Shown one piece after another: positions 1 through 9,619 of a DNA stretch of 64,000 nt. The notes under the pieces were generated by a model. That model searched no databases, was not told where the DNA came from, and saw nothing but the letters and a program-made list of their open reading frames with translations. The stretch is from RI-153 sp963721725. GTDB taxonomy: Bacteria; Chloroflexota; Anaerolineae; Caldilineales; Caldilineaceae. The DNA lies in contig CAVRLX010000033.1 in NCBI GenBank assembly GCA_963721725.1, positions 62,001 through 126,000 of the forward strand. The letters run 5' to 3'. Position numbers and translations under genes: made by a program. Within the stretch, counting starts at the first letter, position 1; every line of letters begins with the position of its first letter.

Positions 1-1
1 G

Positions 2-256
2 GTGGTGATGATCGGCGAGATTGGCGGCACCGACGAACAAAAGGCTGCCGAGTACATTAAGCACATGAGCAAGCCGGTGACGGGCTTTATCGCCGGGCAG
101 ACAGCGCCTCCGGGCAAGCGCATGGGCCATGCCGGGGCGATTATCTCTGGCGGCGAAGGCACAGCCGCCGAGAAGATCGAAGCCATGCAAAAGGCAGGGG
201 CGAAGATTGCACGCCATCCCGAAGAGATTGCGGACTTGGTGGCGCAAAACCTGTAG
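2..256 (+). CDS. sucD: Succinyl-CoA ligase alpha subunit, C-terminal part
   Basis: The gene enters from the left edge, so only the last 84 or so residues are present. It forms the alpha subunit of the TCA-cycle enzyme that converts succinyl-CoA to succinate with formation of ATP or GTP in the cytoplasm. The segment MGHAGAIISGG carries the histidine that is phosphorylated during catalysis in this family, and the following GTAAEK stretch is the usual continuation. The end is natural (stop at 254-256) and is followed closely by a strong hairpin terminator. The downstream malate synthase and the aconitase at the right edge are also TCA or glyoxylate enzymes, but they are not in one operon with it. 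Confidence 0.95.
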   Translation: MVMIGEIGGTDEQKAAEYIKHMSKPVTGFIAGQTAPPGKRMGHAGAIISGGEGTAAEKIEAMQKAGAKIARHPEEIADLVAQNL

Positions 257-295
257 GGACCAAGAATGGCGCGCCTCTACGGTCCCCAATCGAAA

Positions 296-333
296 AGTCC
301 GGTAGCTCTTTGCGAACTACCGGACTTTCTTTT
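296..333. terminator. Bidirectional intrinsic terminator between sucD and the response regulator
   Basis: A perfect 10-bp stem (296-305 with 317-326, arm AGTCCGGTAG) with an 11-nt loop is followed by TTCTTTT on the plus strand and by TTTTCG on the minus strand. It lies between convergent genes and can serve both. Confidence 0.85.
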
Positions 334-364
334 ACGAAGGGGGATTTGTGCGAACGGATACGGA

Positions 365-1051
365 CTATTGAACCATCGGTTGTTGGGCGATCCAACCATC
401 GCGCATGGCAACCAACACAGCTTCGGTGCGGCTGTTGACTTCCATTTTGCTAAAAATATTGCTCAGATGGGTCTGGACGGTGCGCTCGGAGATAACCAGT
501 TCACGGGCGATCTCTTTGTTACTATAGCCACGCAGCAGCGCTTGCATGACATCGAGTTCGCGGCGGGTGAGGCGTTGGTGAATGTTCTTTTGCTCTTGCA
601 TAGGCTGCTGATCATTATAGGCGTTGCGGCTCTTAAAGCGGGTGACGCGCTGATGCAGATCGTTGTCAATGGCCGTGCGGTTGGAACGGGCCGAGCGAAT
701 GCTCTTCACCAGATCGCTGGCGGCGGCAGACTTCAACACATAGCCACTGGCCCCGGATTTCAGCATGTCGGCAATGGTGGCGTCATCTTCCGAGGCGGTG
801 AGACCAATCACCAGCACATCGGGCATCGCCATCTTCAGGCGACGGGTGGCCTCAATGCCTGTCATAATCGGCATGTGAACATCCATTAATACTACATGCG
901 GGCGCAGGCCATTAAGAATCTTTTCAAGAGCATCATGCCCATTGCTGGCTTCTCCCACCACAATAATGTCTTCTTCCATTTCCAAGAGAGAACGCATACC
1001 CTGTCGCACCAACATATGGTCATCCGCCAAAAATACTCGAGTAGTTCGCAT
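365..1051 (-). CDS. NarL/FixJ-family response regulator
   Basis: 228 residues with a receiver domain (about 4-120) and a LuxR-type helix-turn-helix (about 158-222). The acidic pair D10-D11, the phosphoacceptor D57 (in VLMDVHMP), T85 and K107 are all present, so it should be a normal phosphorylation-switched DNA-binding regulator. The helix-turn-helix signature is LTRRELDVMQALLRGYSNKE. No histidine kinase gene lies beside it, so its partner is elsewhere. It is divergent from aceB, with 299 bp of AT-rich DNA between them, so it could regulate aceB, itself, or neither. Confidence 0.93.
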   Translation of the reverse strand: MRTTRVFLADDHMLVRQGMRSLLEMEEDIIVVGEASNGHDALEKILNGLRPHVVLMDVHMPIMTGIEATRRLKMAMPDVLVIGLTASEDDATIADMLKSGASGYVLKSAAASDLVKSIRSARSNRTAIDNDLHQRVTRFKSRNAYNDQQPMQEQKNIHQRLTRRELDVMQALLRGYSNKEIARELVISERTVQTHLSNIFSKMEVNSRTEAVLVAMRDGWIAQQPMVQ

Positions 1052-1169
1052 CCTTATATCCCTTCATATCTATCAAATCGTTTGGTTTTGCCGTCGTTCC
1101 TGCAATACTTTATTCTAGATATTACTATCTACAATGAATGGCTTATAGGCAATGGTACTATGGTACTTA

Positions 1170-1219
1170 TTTCTACGTAGCAAAACGCCGAAATACGTAG
1201 AAAAGGAGCGATATTTCGG
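1170..1219. promoter_or_regulatory. Two linked inverted repeats in the regulator-aceB intergenic region
   Basis: The 299-bp space between the divergent regulator and aceB holds a 10-bp inverted repeat TTTCTACGTA (1170-1179) / TACGTAGAAA (1194-1203), and an 8-bp one CCGAAATA (1188-1195) / TATTTCGG (1212-1219) interlocked with it. They look like operator sites or alternative RNA hairpins. No binding protein can be named. Confidence 0.4.
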
Positions 1220-1350
1220 TCCAGTTTGATGATTTATTAATGACTTTCGTAGATGATTTGCTCTAGGCCATTCTTACCGTTTCATCCTTTTCCAAGATTT
1301 TCCTGTTAACCAAGTGTAAGTTTTATCGTTAAAAACGAAAGGATTAATTT

Positions 1351-2929
1351 ATGGCTCAGCCTACCATTGACGTAACCGGTCCGCTGCTTCCAGGCTTTGA
1401 ACAGATTCTCAGTAATAAGGCTCTGGCTTTTTTGGCCGACCTGCACCAAGAGTTTGATCGCCGTCGCCAAGAGTTGCTGGCAGCACGCAGCGAGCGTGAG
1501 AGCCGCATTCAGGCGGGCGAGATTCCCACCCACCTTGAAGAGACAGAAGATATCCGCAGCGAGGCTTGGCAAGTGGCGGAGACACCCGCCGATCTGCAAC
1601 AGCGCTGGGTGGAGATCACCGGCCCGGTGGATCGCAAGATGATCATCAACGCGCTAAATTCTGGGGCGGATGTGTTTATGGCTGATCTGGAAGATGCCAA
1701 TTCGCCCACATGGACGAACTGTATCGAAGGGCAGATCAACCTTTACGATGCCGTGCGCCACCAGATCCGGCTGGAGGACAGCGAGCGCGGGCGTGTCTAT
1801 GAACTCAACGACAAGGTGGCGACGCTGTTGGTGCGCCCGCGTGGCTGGCATTTGGTGGAAAAGCATGTAACGGTGGACGGGGAGCCGATCTCGGCCAGCC
1901 TCTTCGATTTTGGGCTGTATGTTTTCCACAATGCCGTGGAGCGCCAGCGCCGCGGCAGCAGTTGCTATTTCTATCTGCCCAAGTTGGAAAGCCATTTGGA
2001 AGCGCGCCTGTGGAATGATGTTTTTGTCTACGCGCAGGAAAAGTTGGGCGTTCCGCGTGGTTCGTTTCGGGCGACGGTGTTGATCGAAACGGTGTTGGGC
2101 GCGCTGGAAATGGAAGAAATTCTCTACGAATTGCGCGAACATGCCGCCGGGTTGAACGCGGGGCGGTGGGACTATATCTTCAGCGTGATCAAAAAGTTCC
2201 GCAATGATCCCACACGCGTGCTGCCCGACCGCGCCCAGGTGACCATGACCTCACCGTTCATCGCGCGCCTATACGGAGTTGATGGTGCATACGTGTCACA
2301 AGCGCGGTGCCCATGCGATTGGCGGTATGGCGGCCTTCATCCCCAGCCGGCGTGACCCAGAGATCAATGAGGTGGCTTTTGCCAAAGTGCGCGCCGACAA
2401 AGAACGCGAAGCCAACGATGGCTGTGATGGTAGTTGGGTGGCCCACCCGGATCTGATCCCGCTGGTGCATGAGATTTTCGAACAGAAAACGGGGGGCAAG
2501 CCCAACCAGAAAACTCGGCTGCGCGAGGATGTGGAGGTCGAGCCAAGCGAGATCACGGATACGCGTGTTCCCGGCGGCACGGTCACCGAGGGGGGACTGC
2601 GTATGAACATTGATGTCTCGCTGCAATATCTCAACGCCTGGCTGCTGGGCAACGGCGCGGCGGCGATCTATAACTTAATGGAAGATGCCGCCACCGCCGA
2701 GATCTCGCGTTCGCAGATCTGGCAGTGGATACGCCACGGCGCCGATCTGGAGGATGGGCGCAAGGTCACACAGCCACTCTATGAGCAGATCCGCGATGAG
2801 GAGTTGGCGAAGTTGGGTGGCAGCGATCATCAACGGTATGGGGATGCTGTGGATATTTTGGACCAGTTGATCCTGACCGACGAGTTTGTGCCCTTTCTGA
2901 CGCTGGTCGCCTACGACTATCTGGATTAG
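1351..2929 (+). CDS. aceB: Malate synthase A (single frameshift)
   Basis: Condenses glyoxylate with acetyl-CoA to malate, the second glyoxylate-shunt step. The start follows AAAGGATTAATTT. The product is about 526 residues, normal for malate synthase A. Recognisable parts are ADLEDANSPTW (about 110-122), GRWDYIFSVIKKF (about 271-283) and, after the break, MVHTCHKRGAHAIGGMAAFIPS. The reading frame shifts near 2262-2268, where ATCGCGCGCC appears to contain one extra base relative to a Met/Ile-Arg-Ala reading; total length is one more than a multiple of three. Both halves are full and conserved, so a sequencing insertion is more likely than decay. No isocitrate lyase is visible in the window. 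Confidence 0.93.
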
Positions 2930-3044
2930 TATCTGGCAATTCTACCAGGATATAGGGTTAACAGGAGCGGGGCGGTTTAGGCTAGGGCAAAGTTTGCTCG
3001 TTGCTTTCTTCTAGAGACAATCTTTTAGAGACAAGGAGAGAACC

Positions 3045-3275
3045 ATGCCCTACGATAGCGTATCGGATTTGCCAGAAAGTGTGCGCGACAACGTGCCCAA
3101 ACACGCGCAGGAGATCTACAAAGAGGCGTACAACAGCGCCTGGGATCAGTACAAGGATGCTGAGGAGCGCCGTGGTGATGATTCCCGCGAAGAGACGGCT
3201 CACAAGGTGGCCTGGGCTGCCGTCAAGAAGCAGTATGAAAAGGGCGACGACGGCAAGTGGCATAAGAAGGATTAA
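3045..3275 (+). CDS. chaB: ChaB family protein
   Basis: A 76-residue hydrophilic protein that matches the ChaB family along its length: SVSDLPESVRDNVPKHAQEIYKEAYNSA at the start, then an acidic/lysine-rich second half ending in GDDGKWHKKD. ChaB was named as a regulator of a cation antiporter in enterobacteria, but the role of the many stand-alone copies is not well known and no cation transporter is adjacent. The start follows AAGGAGAGAACC. It stands alone and ends just before a strong hairpin. Confidence 0.88.
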   Translation: MPYDSVSDLPESVRDNVPKHAQEIYKEAYNSAWDQYKDAEERRGDDSREETAHKVAWAAVKKQYEKGDDGKWHKKD

Positions 3276-3278
3276 GCG

Positions 3279-3316
3279 ATGGGGCGATTGGGTGAGAAAT
3301 CACCCAATCGCCCCAT
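3279..3316. terminator. Strong hairpin between convergent chaB and DinB-like gene
   Basis: A perfect 16-bp stem (3279-3294 with 3301-3316) and a 6-nt loop directly after the chaB stop, and at the stop of the minus-strand DinB-like gene. There is no clear T-tract, so it may act as a transcript-end protector or a weak terminator. Confidence 0.65.
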
Positions 3317-3824
3317 TACCACTCCCCCGCATATTGTGTGTTGTAGGGCTGAAGTTGCTGTATGGTATACGCCCAATGTAATTCCACAAGCTGACGCAGG
3401 TGCAGCAGATCATGGGCGACCCAAGCGGCGAACATATCACCAGCCTGGATGCGGCCAAAGGGTTTTTCCTCAACAGCGCCCCAGTTAAGCGATTCCAGAT
3501 TTTCAGCCATTCAATTGACCATTCGCGCTCGTCTAAGAAAGCCTGAAGCGATTCTGCCAGATTGGTTTCGTTATAATGGCGTTGCGTCACCCACCCCTCG
3601 GGATCAATGTGCGGCCAGCTCTCGCCGGGGCGTGTCAAGATATAATCCAGCCGCACACGGAAATCGTGGCGTTCCTCGTCAAGCAGATGATTCACCACTT
3701 CCAAAATCGACCACTCGGCGGCGGACGGCTTCCAGCGCGCCTGTGTTTCATCCACCCCGGCCACCATCGTCCGAATGCGCTGGGCATTCTGAGCCATGAT
3801 CGGCAAAAAGTCTTCAAGTTTCAT
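3316..3824 (-). CDS. DinB-family putative metal-dependent enzyme (frameshifted)
   Basis: About 169 residues of the DinB/YfiT four-helix bundle type. The first half (MKLEDFLPIMAQNAQRI...) contains NHLLDEERHD and the second half, in another frame, contains AAWVAHDLLHLRQLVELHW; the His residues of these segments are the usual metal ligands of the fold. The frame changes near 3500-3515. Family members are thiol-S-transferases or uncharacterised stress proteins, so the substrate is unknown. The frame that runs on to 3300 after the break gives an unlikely sequence, so the stop at 3316 is preferred. Confidence 0.8.
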
Positions 3825-3852
3825 GGAATTCTCCTGAGGTCAGTAAAATTTT

Positions 3853-3915
3853 TAAGGCAGAAAACGCGCAGCAGGCTCAAAAAACGCAGCCTGCTCTGTG
3901 CGCTCTGCGTTGATT
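3853..3915. repeat. Hairpin built of CGCAG-type repeats
   Basis: Between the DinB-like gene and the sulfatase, GCGCAGCAGGCT pairs with AGCCTGC and the following TGTGCGC, flanked by GCAGAAAACGC and CTCTGCGTT. It resembles the other CGCAGA/CGCAAAG intergenic repeats of this window. Confidence 0.5.
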
Positions 3916-3922
3916 TTCAAAA

Positions 3923-5404
3923 TTACCAAGGGGCCAGCCGCGCCGGCAGCGGATCCACGGTCCAGGCCATGCGGTCGCTGAGGCGTAGCAGCAGATCCGA
4001 TTTTATAGCGGCATAGGCGGGGTCGGCCCACAGGTTACGCGTTTCGGTGGGATCTTGTTCGAGATCGTAGAGTTCGCCACTATGCAGGCCGTGGGCGACG
4101 ACAAGTTTGTGCTGGGCCGTGCGGATCATGGTCATTTGTGCCGAGGGCTGTGTGTGCCAGGGCATGGCGTTGTAATACTCGCAATAGATGTCGTCGCGAT
4201 GTTGATCAGGCGCGGCTTCGCCTGTGAGCAGCGGCCAGAGCGAGCGCCCTTGCATGGCCTCGCTACGGGGCAATTCTGCCGCGTCCAACAGTGTGGGCGC
4301 CAGATCGACCAGTTCCACGAGAGCATTACTGACCTGCCCACGGGCAATTCCCGGCCCGGCCATGATCAACGGCACGCGGATAGCCGGTTCGTAAAAGTAG
4401 GGACCTTTGAGATAGATGCCGTGATCGCCCAACATTTCGCCGTGGTCAGACATGTAGATGATCAGCGTGTTTTCGCGCTGGCCGGTGCGCTCCAGCGCGT
4501 CGAGCATCTGCCCCACGCTGGCGTCGAGCAGATCGCACATGGCCCAATAGGCGGCACGCAGCAGCCGATGATCGGCGGCGCTCATTTCGTCAAAAGGGTA
4601 TTGACCGGGCGTGTTATAGGCCTGGGCGTGGTCGATTTTTTGAAAAGGCGGTTTGTCGTCCAACTCGCCCGGCGTGTAGAGCGGCAGCGGGATATCGTCG
4701 AGTCGGTCCAAGTAGCGCTCTAAATATTCCAGAGGCGGGTCAAAGGGGTGGTGAGGATCAAAGGGGTTGACCGAGAAAAACCAGGGCTGATCTGACCCAG
4801 CGTGCCGTTCGATAAAGTCGGCGGCCATCTGGGCGCACCATGTGCGTCTGATGATCTTCGGGCGCGCCGCTGGTCTGCACATAGCGCGAATCGCCAAAGG
4901 GTGTGCGCGTGTAGCGGCGTCCTTTGGCCCGCAACCAGGGCGTATAGGCGTCACCGCTCCACGGACTGTCCGCGCCGCCGCTGCCCGTGGAGGTATATTT
5001 TGAGGGCAGCGGCGTGTGCGACCAGATAGAACTCGGCGTAGCCGTCGTTGATGCGCGCTTCGGTGACGGGTGCGACGGCTGGATTGGCCGCGGCCAGGTG
5101 CAGTTTGCCCGCCAGCCCGCCCCGATAGCCTGCCTCGGCCAGGGTGCGCGTGACCAACATTTCGTCGGCGGGGATGGCCTGCCCGTTCTGGCGGGTGCGT
5201 GTGGTGCGCGGATAGCGCCCGGTGAGAAAACTGGCGCGGCTGGGCGTGCAGACCGGACTTTGGCAATAGGCGTGGGTAAAGCGCACACCCTCGGCGGCCA
5301 GGCGGTCAATGTTGGGCGTGTGGACAAAGGGATTGCCATAACAGCCCAGGACTGTCAAAGCGCTGCTGATCCGAACAGATCCAAAGGATGTTGGGGGGTG
5401 ACAT
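3923..5404 (-). CDS. Sulfatase family hydrolase (several frameshifts)
   Basis: About 494 residues of a type I sulfatase or arylsulfatase-like enzyme that hydrolyses sulfate esters. The start MSPPNILWICSDQQRFD (ATG at 5402-5404) gives the usual N-terminal metal-binding DQQ. CTPSRASFLTGRYP has the C-x-P-S-R motif in which Cys is converted to formylglycine. The C-terminal half has IIYMSDHGEMLGDHGIYLKGPYFYEPAIRVPLI, the second metal site and conserved core. The frame changes near 5355, again around 5000-5040 and around 4850, and the pieces join without loss. No signal peptide is visible. The nearby sugar-acid enzymes suggest a sulfated sugar as substrate; this is inference. A matching maturase is not in the window. 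Confidence 0.85.
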
Positions 5405-5586
5405 TGGGCGTTTTCAACTTTCAATCATGGGTGTGACGGTTATGGCTCCCTGCGTGGTGAATGCAGCAGCACAAGGGTATTGTACGGCAGATGGCCCCAA
5501 AATTGTAGGGCGTTTTCATCCCACACCAAGAACGGTATAATGGCCCAGGTTTCCCCATCAAAACCACACAACCAAAGGAGAAAAGC

Positions 5587-6424
5587 ATGTTTCGTCTGGG
5601 CTATAGCACGCTGCGCTGGAAAGAACCTGATCTGGAACCGGCGTTGACTGCGCTGAAAGAGGCTGGCTGGGATGGCTGGGAAGGTCGGCTGGACTTGAAT
5701 TGGATGGGCACGCCCGCCCACCTGCGCCAGATCTGCCAGAACGCCGACATGCCGCTGGTGGTGCTCACGGCCAACGGTACGCCGGACAGCCGCGACGCGC
5801 CAACGTAGAGCGCAACAAGCGGCGCATGGAGTTTGCCGCCGAGGTGGGCGCGGACTGTTTCATGTACATGAACGGGCGCAAACCCGAAGATCGGCCCGTC
5901 ACGCCGGACGATATCAAAGCCGCCGCCGACGGCGCAGACGAATGGGCCGAGTACGCGGCGCAGTTTGGCCTGGAGTTGAGCTTTCACATTCACACCGATC
6001 TGCTGGTCGATTCAGTGGAGGATTGGAAGCTTTACATGGCGAATCTGGACACTGCCAAACTCTGTATCGATGTCTCCCATGCCCAGTTGTGGGGATACGA
6101 GCCGGTGGCCTCAATCCGTGATTTTCAAAGTCAACTCAATTATATTCACTTGCAAGATTACTCCTCCACCTCACGGCGCGAGGATGGCTGGTATCTGCCC
6201 GTGTGGGTGGATGTGGGCCAGGCCGAAAATGTGGATTTTCACGCCGTGCGCGATGTGCTAAAAGAAATCGGCTTCTCGCCGCTGGGTCACCGCCTGCCCC
6301 GGCGAACCCATCCCCGGCGCGGATGATGCTGTGAGCGAGGCAAAGCGCAGCGCGCGGCATGGTGGAGTATCTGCGGGGGATCTGGATATTAGCGCAGTGG
6401 ATATTGGGTATTCAATGTCATTAA
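5587..6424 (+). CDS. Sugar phosphate isomerase/epimerase, TIM barrel (frameshifted)
   Basis: About 279 residues of the xylose-isomerase-like/AP-endonuclease-2 TIM-barrel family. The start MFRLGYSTLRWKEPDL follows AAAGGAGAAAAGC. Core segments are LSFHIHTDLLVDS, LCIDVSHAQLWG and LNYIHLQDYSS, whose His, Asp and Glu residues usually bind a divalent metal. Frame changes are near 5800, near 6285 and near 6350; the last lets the protein end with MVEYLRGIWI and stop at 6422-6424. Members interconvert ketoses or act as inosose dehydratases; no exact substrate can be given. It is convergent with the dehydrogenase at 6587. Confidence 0.82.
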
Positions 6425-6579
6425 GTTAAGCGAAGCGATTGGGAGATTAGCGATTAGGAGATTTCCAGAACCGTTCCAATCTCTTAATCCCAAAATCTCC
6501 ACAGAGGCCTTAACTTAATGACATTGATTGGGTATTAGATACTGAGCCAGCAACGCACATCATCGAATACCCAATATCC
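6399..6579. repeat. Nested long inverted repeats between convergent genes
   Basis: Two exact inverted repeats lie inside one another: GGATATTGGGTATTC (6399-6413) with GAATACCCAATATCC (6565-6579), and a 17-bp arm (6414-6430) with 6509-6525. The inner part (6437-6500) is made of GATTGGGAGATTAG-like units and their complements. The structure separates two convergent genes and may act as a two-way terminator. It overlaps the last codons of the isomerase-like gene. Confidence 0.6.
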
Positions 6580-6586
6580 CACTCTC

Positions 6587-7543
6587 TTAAAACCCCCGCC
6601 GCTTGTCCACGACGTTGAGCACGGGCTGGCCTTGGAGATAGCGTTGCAGATTTTGCTTGAAGAAGTTGAGGATGGCGCGCGGGCGATGTTGCGAACGCGC
6701 CGGCGCGGTGCGGAGTGAGAAGCAAGTTGGGTGCGTCCCACAGCGGGCTATCGGCGGGCAGCGGCTCGGTCTCCACCACGTCCAGCGCGGCCCCGGCAAT
6801 TTCGCCCGCGTTCAAGGCTTCGACCAGCGCGGCTTCGTCCACAATGCCGCCGCGGGTCACGTTGACCAGATAGGCGCTGGGCTTCATGGCAGCGAACTCC
6901 GCCGTGCTTATCAGATGATAGGTCTCCGGCGTGCGCGGGCAGGCGATGAGCACGGCGTCGGCCCGGCGCAGCAGATCGTGCAGGTTTTCCTGGGTGGGCT
7001 TCTTCAACTCGGCCACGCCGGCGGGCGGCTCCGTACGGACGGGATCCAACGCCAGCACGGTCATGTTGTAGCCCTGGGCGCGCTTGAGCATCTCCAGCCC
7101 GAAGCCGCCCATGCCGATGATGCCCAGGGTGCTGCCGCTGAGTTCAATCACGGGCTGCCCTTTCCATTCGTGACGCTCCTGGCGGCGCACAGACAGCGGG
7201 ATGCCACGCGCCAGCGCCAGCAGCAGCGCCCAGGCGTGTTCCGCGCCCTGGCTGGCATATTGACCGGCCATGCCGCTGACCATCACCGCGTCGCGCTCGA
7301 CAATGGCGGGGAAGAGAAGTTGTCCATGCCCGCGCTGAACGATTGAATCCAGCGCAGATGGGGCGCAGCCGCGCAAACAGCAGGCTTGAACTGGCCCATC
7401 AGCACTTCCACATCCGAGGCCAGCGTCACTGCCTCGGCTTCGTCCGCCGTGTACAGCACCTGGTGATCGCCACACGCCGCCGCCACATGGCGCAGTTCTT
7501 CGACTTCGTCTGGGGTGAATTGAAAATGAACCAGAATTTTCAT
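6587..7543 (-). CDS. D-isomer-specific 2-hydroxyacid dehydrogenase (frameshifted)
   Basis: About 318 residues; NAD(P)-dependent oxidation or reduction of a D-2-hydroxy acid. The start MKILVHFQFTPDEVEEL follows AAGGAGACTCCT. The Rossmann motif GIIGMGGFGLEM and the catalytic Arg (NVTRGGIVDE), Glu (DVVETEPLP) and His (LTPHRAG) are all visible. Frame changes near 7310 and near 6690 offset each other; the true C-terminus reads LQRYLQGQPVLNVVDKRRGF. It is first in distance from the promoter side of none of its neighbours, but lies in the same minus-strand series as the SMP-30-like, Ldh-family and mannonate dehydratase genes, consistent with sugar-acid breakdown. Confidence 0.87.
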
Positions 7544-7598
7544 AGGAGTCTCCTTGGTGGGAATGATAATTGGGAGATTCAAGCAATCACCCAAACAC

Positions 7599-8311
7599 CT
7601 AATCGCCTAATTGTATCTTCACAATCCACCCGGACGTAGCGTCGCAATAGAGCAGAGCGTCACCGTGCAGGCAAAGACAGTGGGGTTCTGGCTCGCTGAC
7701 CGGGACAACAATGCCGCGCTAGTTCGCGGCCATCGCTGACATCGAGTTTGAGGATCAGCCGATCCGCGGTGTGGACGATCCAAATGCCGTCTGTCACACG
7801 CACCACGCCGTGGGCACGACGATAGGCCAGCGGCAATGTGCGCTGTATCGACCAATCGGCGATTCGCATCTGGGTTAACGTCTGCTCTTTCAGCGTGGTG
7901 ATCCAAAGATGGCCTGGCTCGAAGACGTCATAGTCGATGCCATGCACGCCGCCGCCACCGGGAACCGGCCAGCGCCCAGTAGTTGCGCCGCTGATGGGGT
8001 CCACGCGCAGGATTTCGCCGGTGTGGGGGTGGGCATCGGTGGGTCGCGCCTTGCGCCAGAGCGTGCCCGCGCCGTTGGCGGCCAGCCACAGCGCGCCATC
8101 GCCCACGGTCAGACCCGCTGGTGTTGGACGATTCGGTAGGGATTTCGGCCAGTACTGGGGTCACACCATATTCGGACGGCGTCGGCTCATCTGCCACCAG
8201 CGCCACGCGGTCGCTGATCTGATCGACGATCCACAGCCCTTCGGCCACCGTTTGGATGCCGTTGGGCACGCTGTAGGGGGCGCGGAACAAGCGTTGAAAC
8301 GTGGGGTTCAT
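7599..8311 (-). CDS. SMP-30/NHL-type beta-propeller protein (frameshifted)
   Basis: About 237 residues with repeated beta-propeller strands: VPNGIQTVAEGLWIVDQISDR, DGALWLAANGAGTLWR, GVHGIDYDVFEPGHLWI and GIWIVHTADRLI. This pattern is typical of SMP-30/gluconolactonase-like or NHL proteins. The frame changes near 8110 and again near 7705; after the second change the protein ends in ATSGWIVKIQLGD with a stop at 7599-7601. Its position between two dehydrogenases suits a lactonase of a sugar-acid pathway, but the catalytic metal ligands are not certain, so a binding-only propeller is also possible. No signal peptide. Confidence 0.65.
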
Positions 8312-8327
8312 GGGGTTATCGCTTTCG

Positions 8328-8494
8328 TCAAAGTAAGATTTTCACCGCAAAGAAGGCAAAAGGCAGAATAGAACGCAGATGGCGCAGATTTGGCGGATTC
8401 ACGCAGATTCCAGAAAAGAGGCTCAACCATTTTTGCCTTTTGCACTTTGCCTTCTGCCTTCTTTGCGGTCTTGGCATCTTTGCGGTGAACTTCG
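8328..8494. repeat. CGCAAAGA / ACGCAGAT intergenic repeat with 13-bp inverted ends
   Basis: The gap between the propeller gene and the Ldh-family gene holds TTCACCGCAAAGA and its exact complement TCTTTGCGGTGAA about 130 bp apart, with GGCAAAAGGCAGAA / TTCTGCCTTC inside and a tandem core ACGCAGATGGCGCAGATT...ACGCAGATT. It could fold into a long stem. The same type of unit recurs near 3853, 22180 and 43316. Confidence 0.6.
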
Positions 8495-8496
8495 GT

Positions 8497-9540
8497 TCAG
8501 GCGGGCAAAGTCACGCTCAATTCGTTAGCATGGGTGACAAACTGCGCCCAGACCATCTCTTCTAGCTTGATTCCTTCGGTCTGTCGCCGCTGTCGGATCG
8601 TTTCTTCAATTTCACCGGGCACGTAAATCCGCTCCACGCCGGGCGCGGTGGGCGACGATTTCACCCACTCCACCAACCCTTGTACCTCACGCTTGTATTC
8701 GTCGGGATCGATAAACGCGTCAATACGCATGGCAAGCGCCAGGAATCCACTGCCGCCACACGTAGGAGACGCCGTGCTGCACCCAGCCCACGACAGCCCG
8801 CCGGCAATGGCGTCGATCATCATGCCCAGATCCATAGCCTTTGTGGCCGAGTGCGCCGCCCAGCGGCAGCATGGTGGATTCGCCACGGCGAAACGTAGCC
8901 GGGTCGGTGACCGGGTTGCCCTCGGCGTCGATCAACCAATCGGCGGGAACGGGCTGCCCACGCTCATAATAGACGTCGATCTTGCCGCCCGCCACCATGC
9001 TCGTGGTGATGTCCAAGACCAGCGGCGCACCGTTCGCCGTGGGCACGGCTATGGCAATCGGGTTGGGTGGCAAGCGGCGTGCCGTGCCGCCAAAGGGGGC
9101 GGTGAAGCGTGCGCCACCGTTGAGCATAATCACCCCGATACAATCGTGGGCGGTTGCCAGCGGTGGATACGCGCCCAGCCGCCCGATATGTGGCCGGAAT
9201 GATGCACCGCCACTGCACCCAGCGCGTACTGCTTGGCCCGATCCACAGCCAGTTCCATAGCCCGATAGGCGGCCACCATGCCCAACCCGCCCCCGGCGTC
9301 GATCACGGCTGTCGTTGGCGTCTCGCGCACGGTGGTAGGGTTGTCATAGGGGCGCAGCGTGCCGTTACGCAGCCCGGTCAGATAGGCGGGCAGGCGGCGC
9401 ATGCCGTGGGAATCATGGCCGAGCAGGTTGGCCTCGACCAGATGATCCGTCATGATCTGCGCCTGATCCGCAGGCACGCCAGCGGCTTGGAAGAGATCCA
9501 CGCCCAGGTGGGTCAAGGTTTGGGGAGAAAAAGTTGGCAT
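8497..9540 (-). CDS. Ldh-family (malate/L-lactate/ureidoglycolate) NAD(P) dehydrogenase (frameshifted)
   Basis: About 347 residues of the YlbC/YiaK/malate-lactate dehydrogenase family, which oxidises or reduces 2-keto/hydroxy acids such as 2,3-diketogulonate, malate or ureidoglycolate. The start MPTFSPQTLTHLGVDLFQAAGVP follows GGAGCAACCT. Typical segments are NLLGHDSHGMRRLP (with the catalytic His), VAVHHSGHIG, PPNPIAIAVPT and LPLGGALGHKGYG. Frame changes are near 9185, possibly near 9130, and near 8840; total length stays a multiple of three. A 14-bp perfect hairpin lies just upstream, between this gene and the mannonate dehydratase, so the two may be separately expressed. Confidence 0.86.
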
Positions 9541-9566
9541 AGGTTGCTCCTTGGTGGGGTGGTATT

Positions 9567-9608
9567 GGGTATTGGATATTAGGTATTGGCGTTCAATATC
9601 CAATACCC
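9567..9608. terminator. Perfect hairpin of GATATTGG-type between two catabolic genes
   Basis: GGGTATTGGATATT (9567-9580) pairs exactly with AATATCCAATACCC (9595-9608) over a 14-nt loop. It lies between mannonate dehydratase (upstream on the minus strand) and the Ldh-family gene. No T-tract; possible attenuator or mRNA-end stabiliser. One of a family in this window. Confidence 0.6.
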
Positions 9609-9619
9609 ACTCTCTTCTT

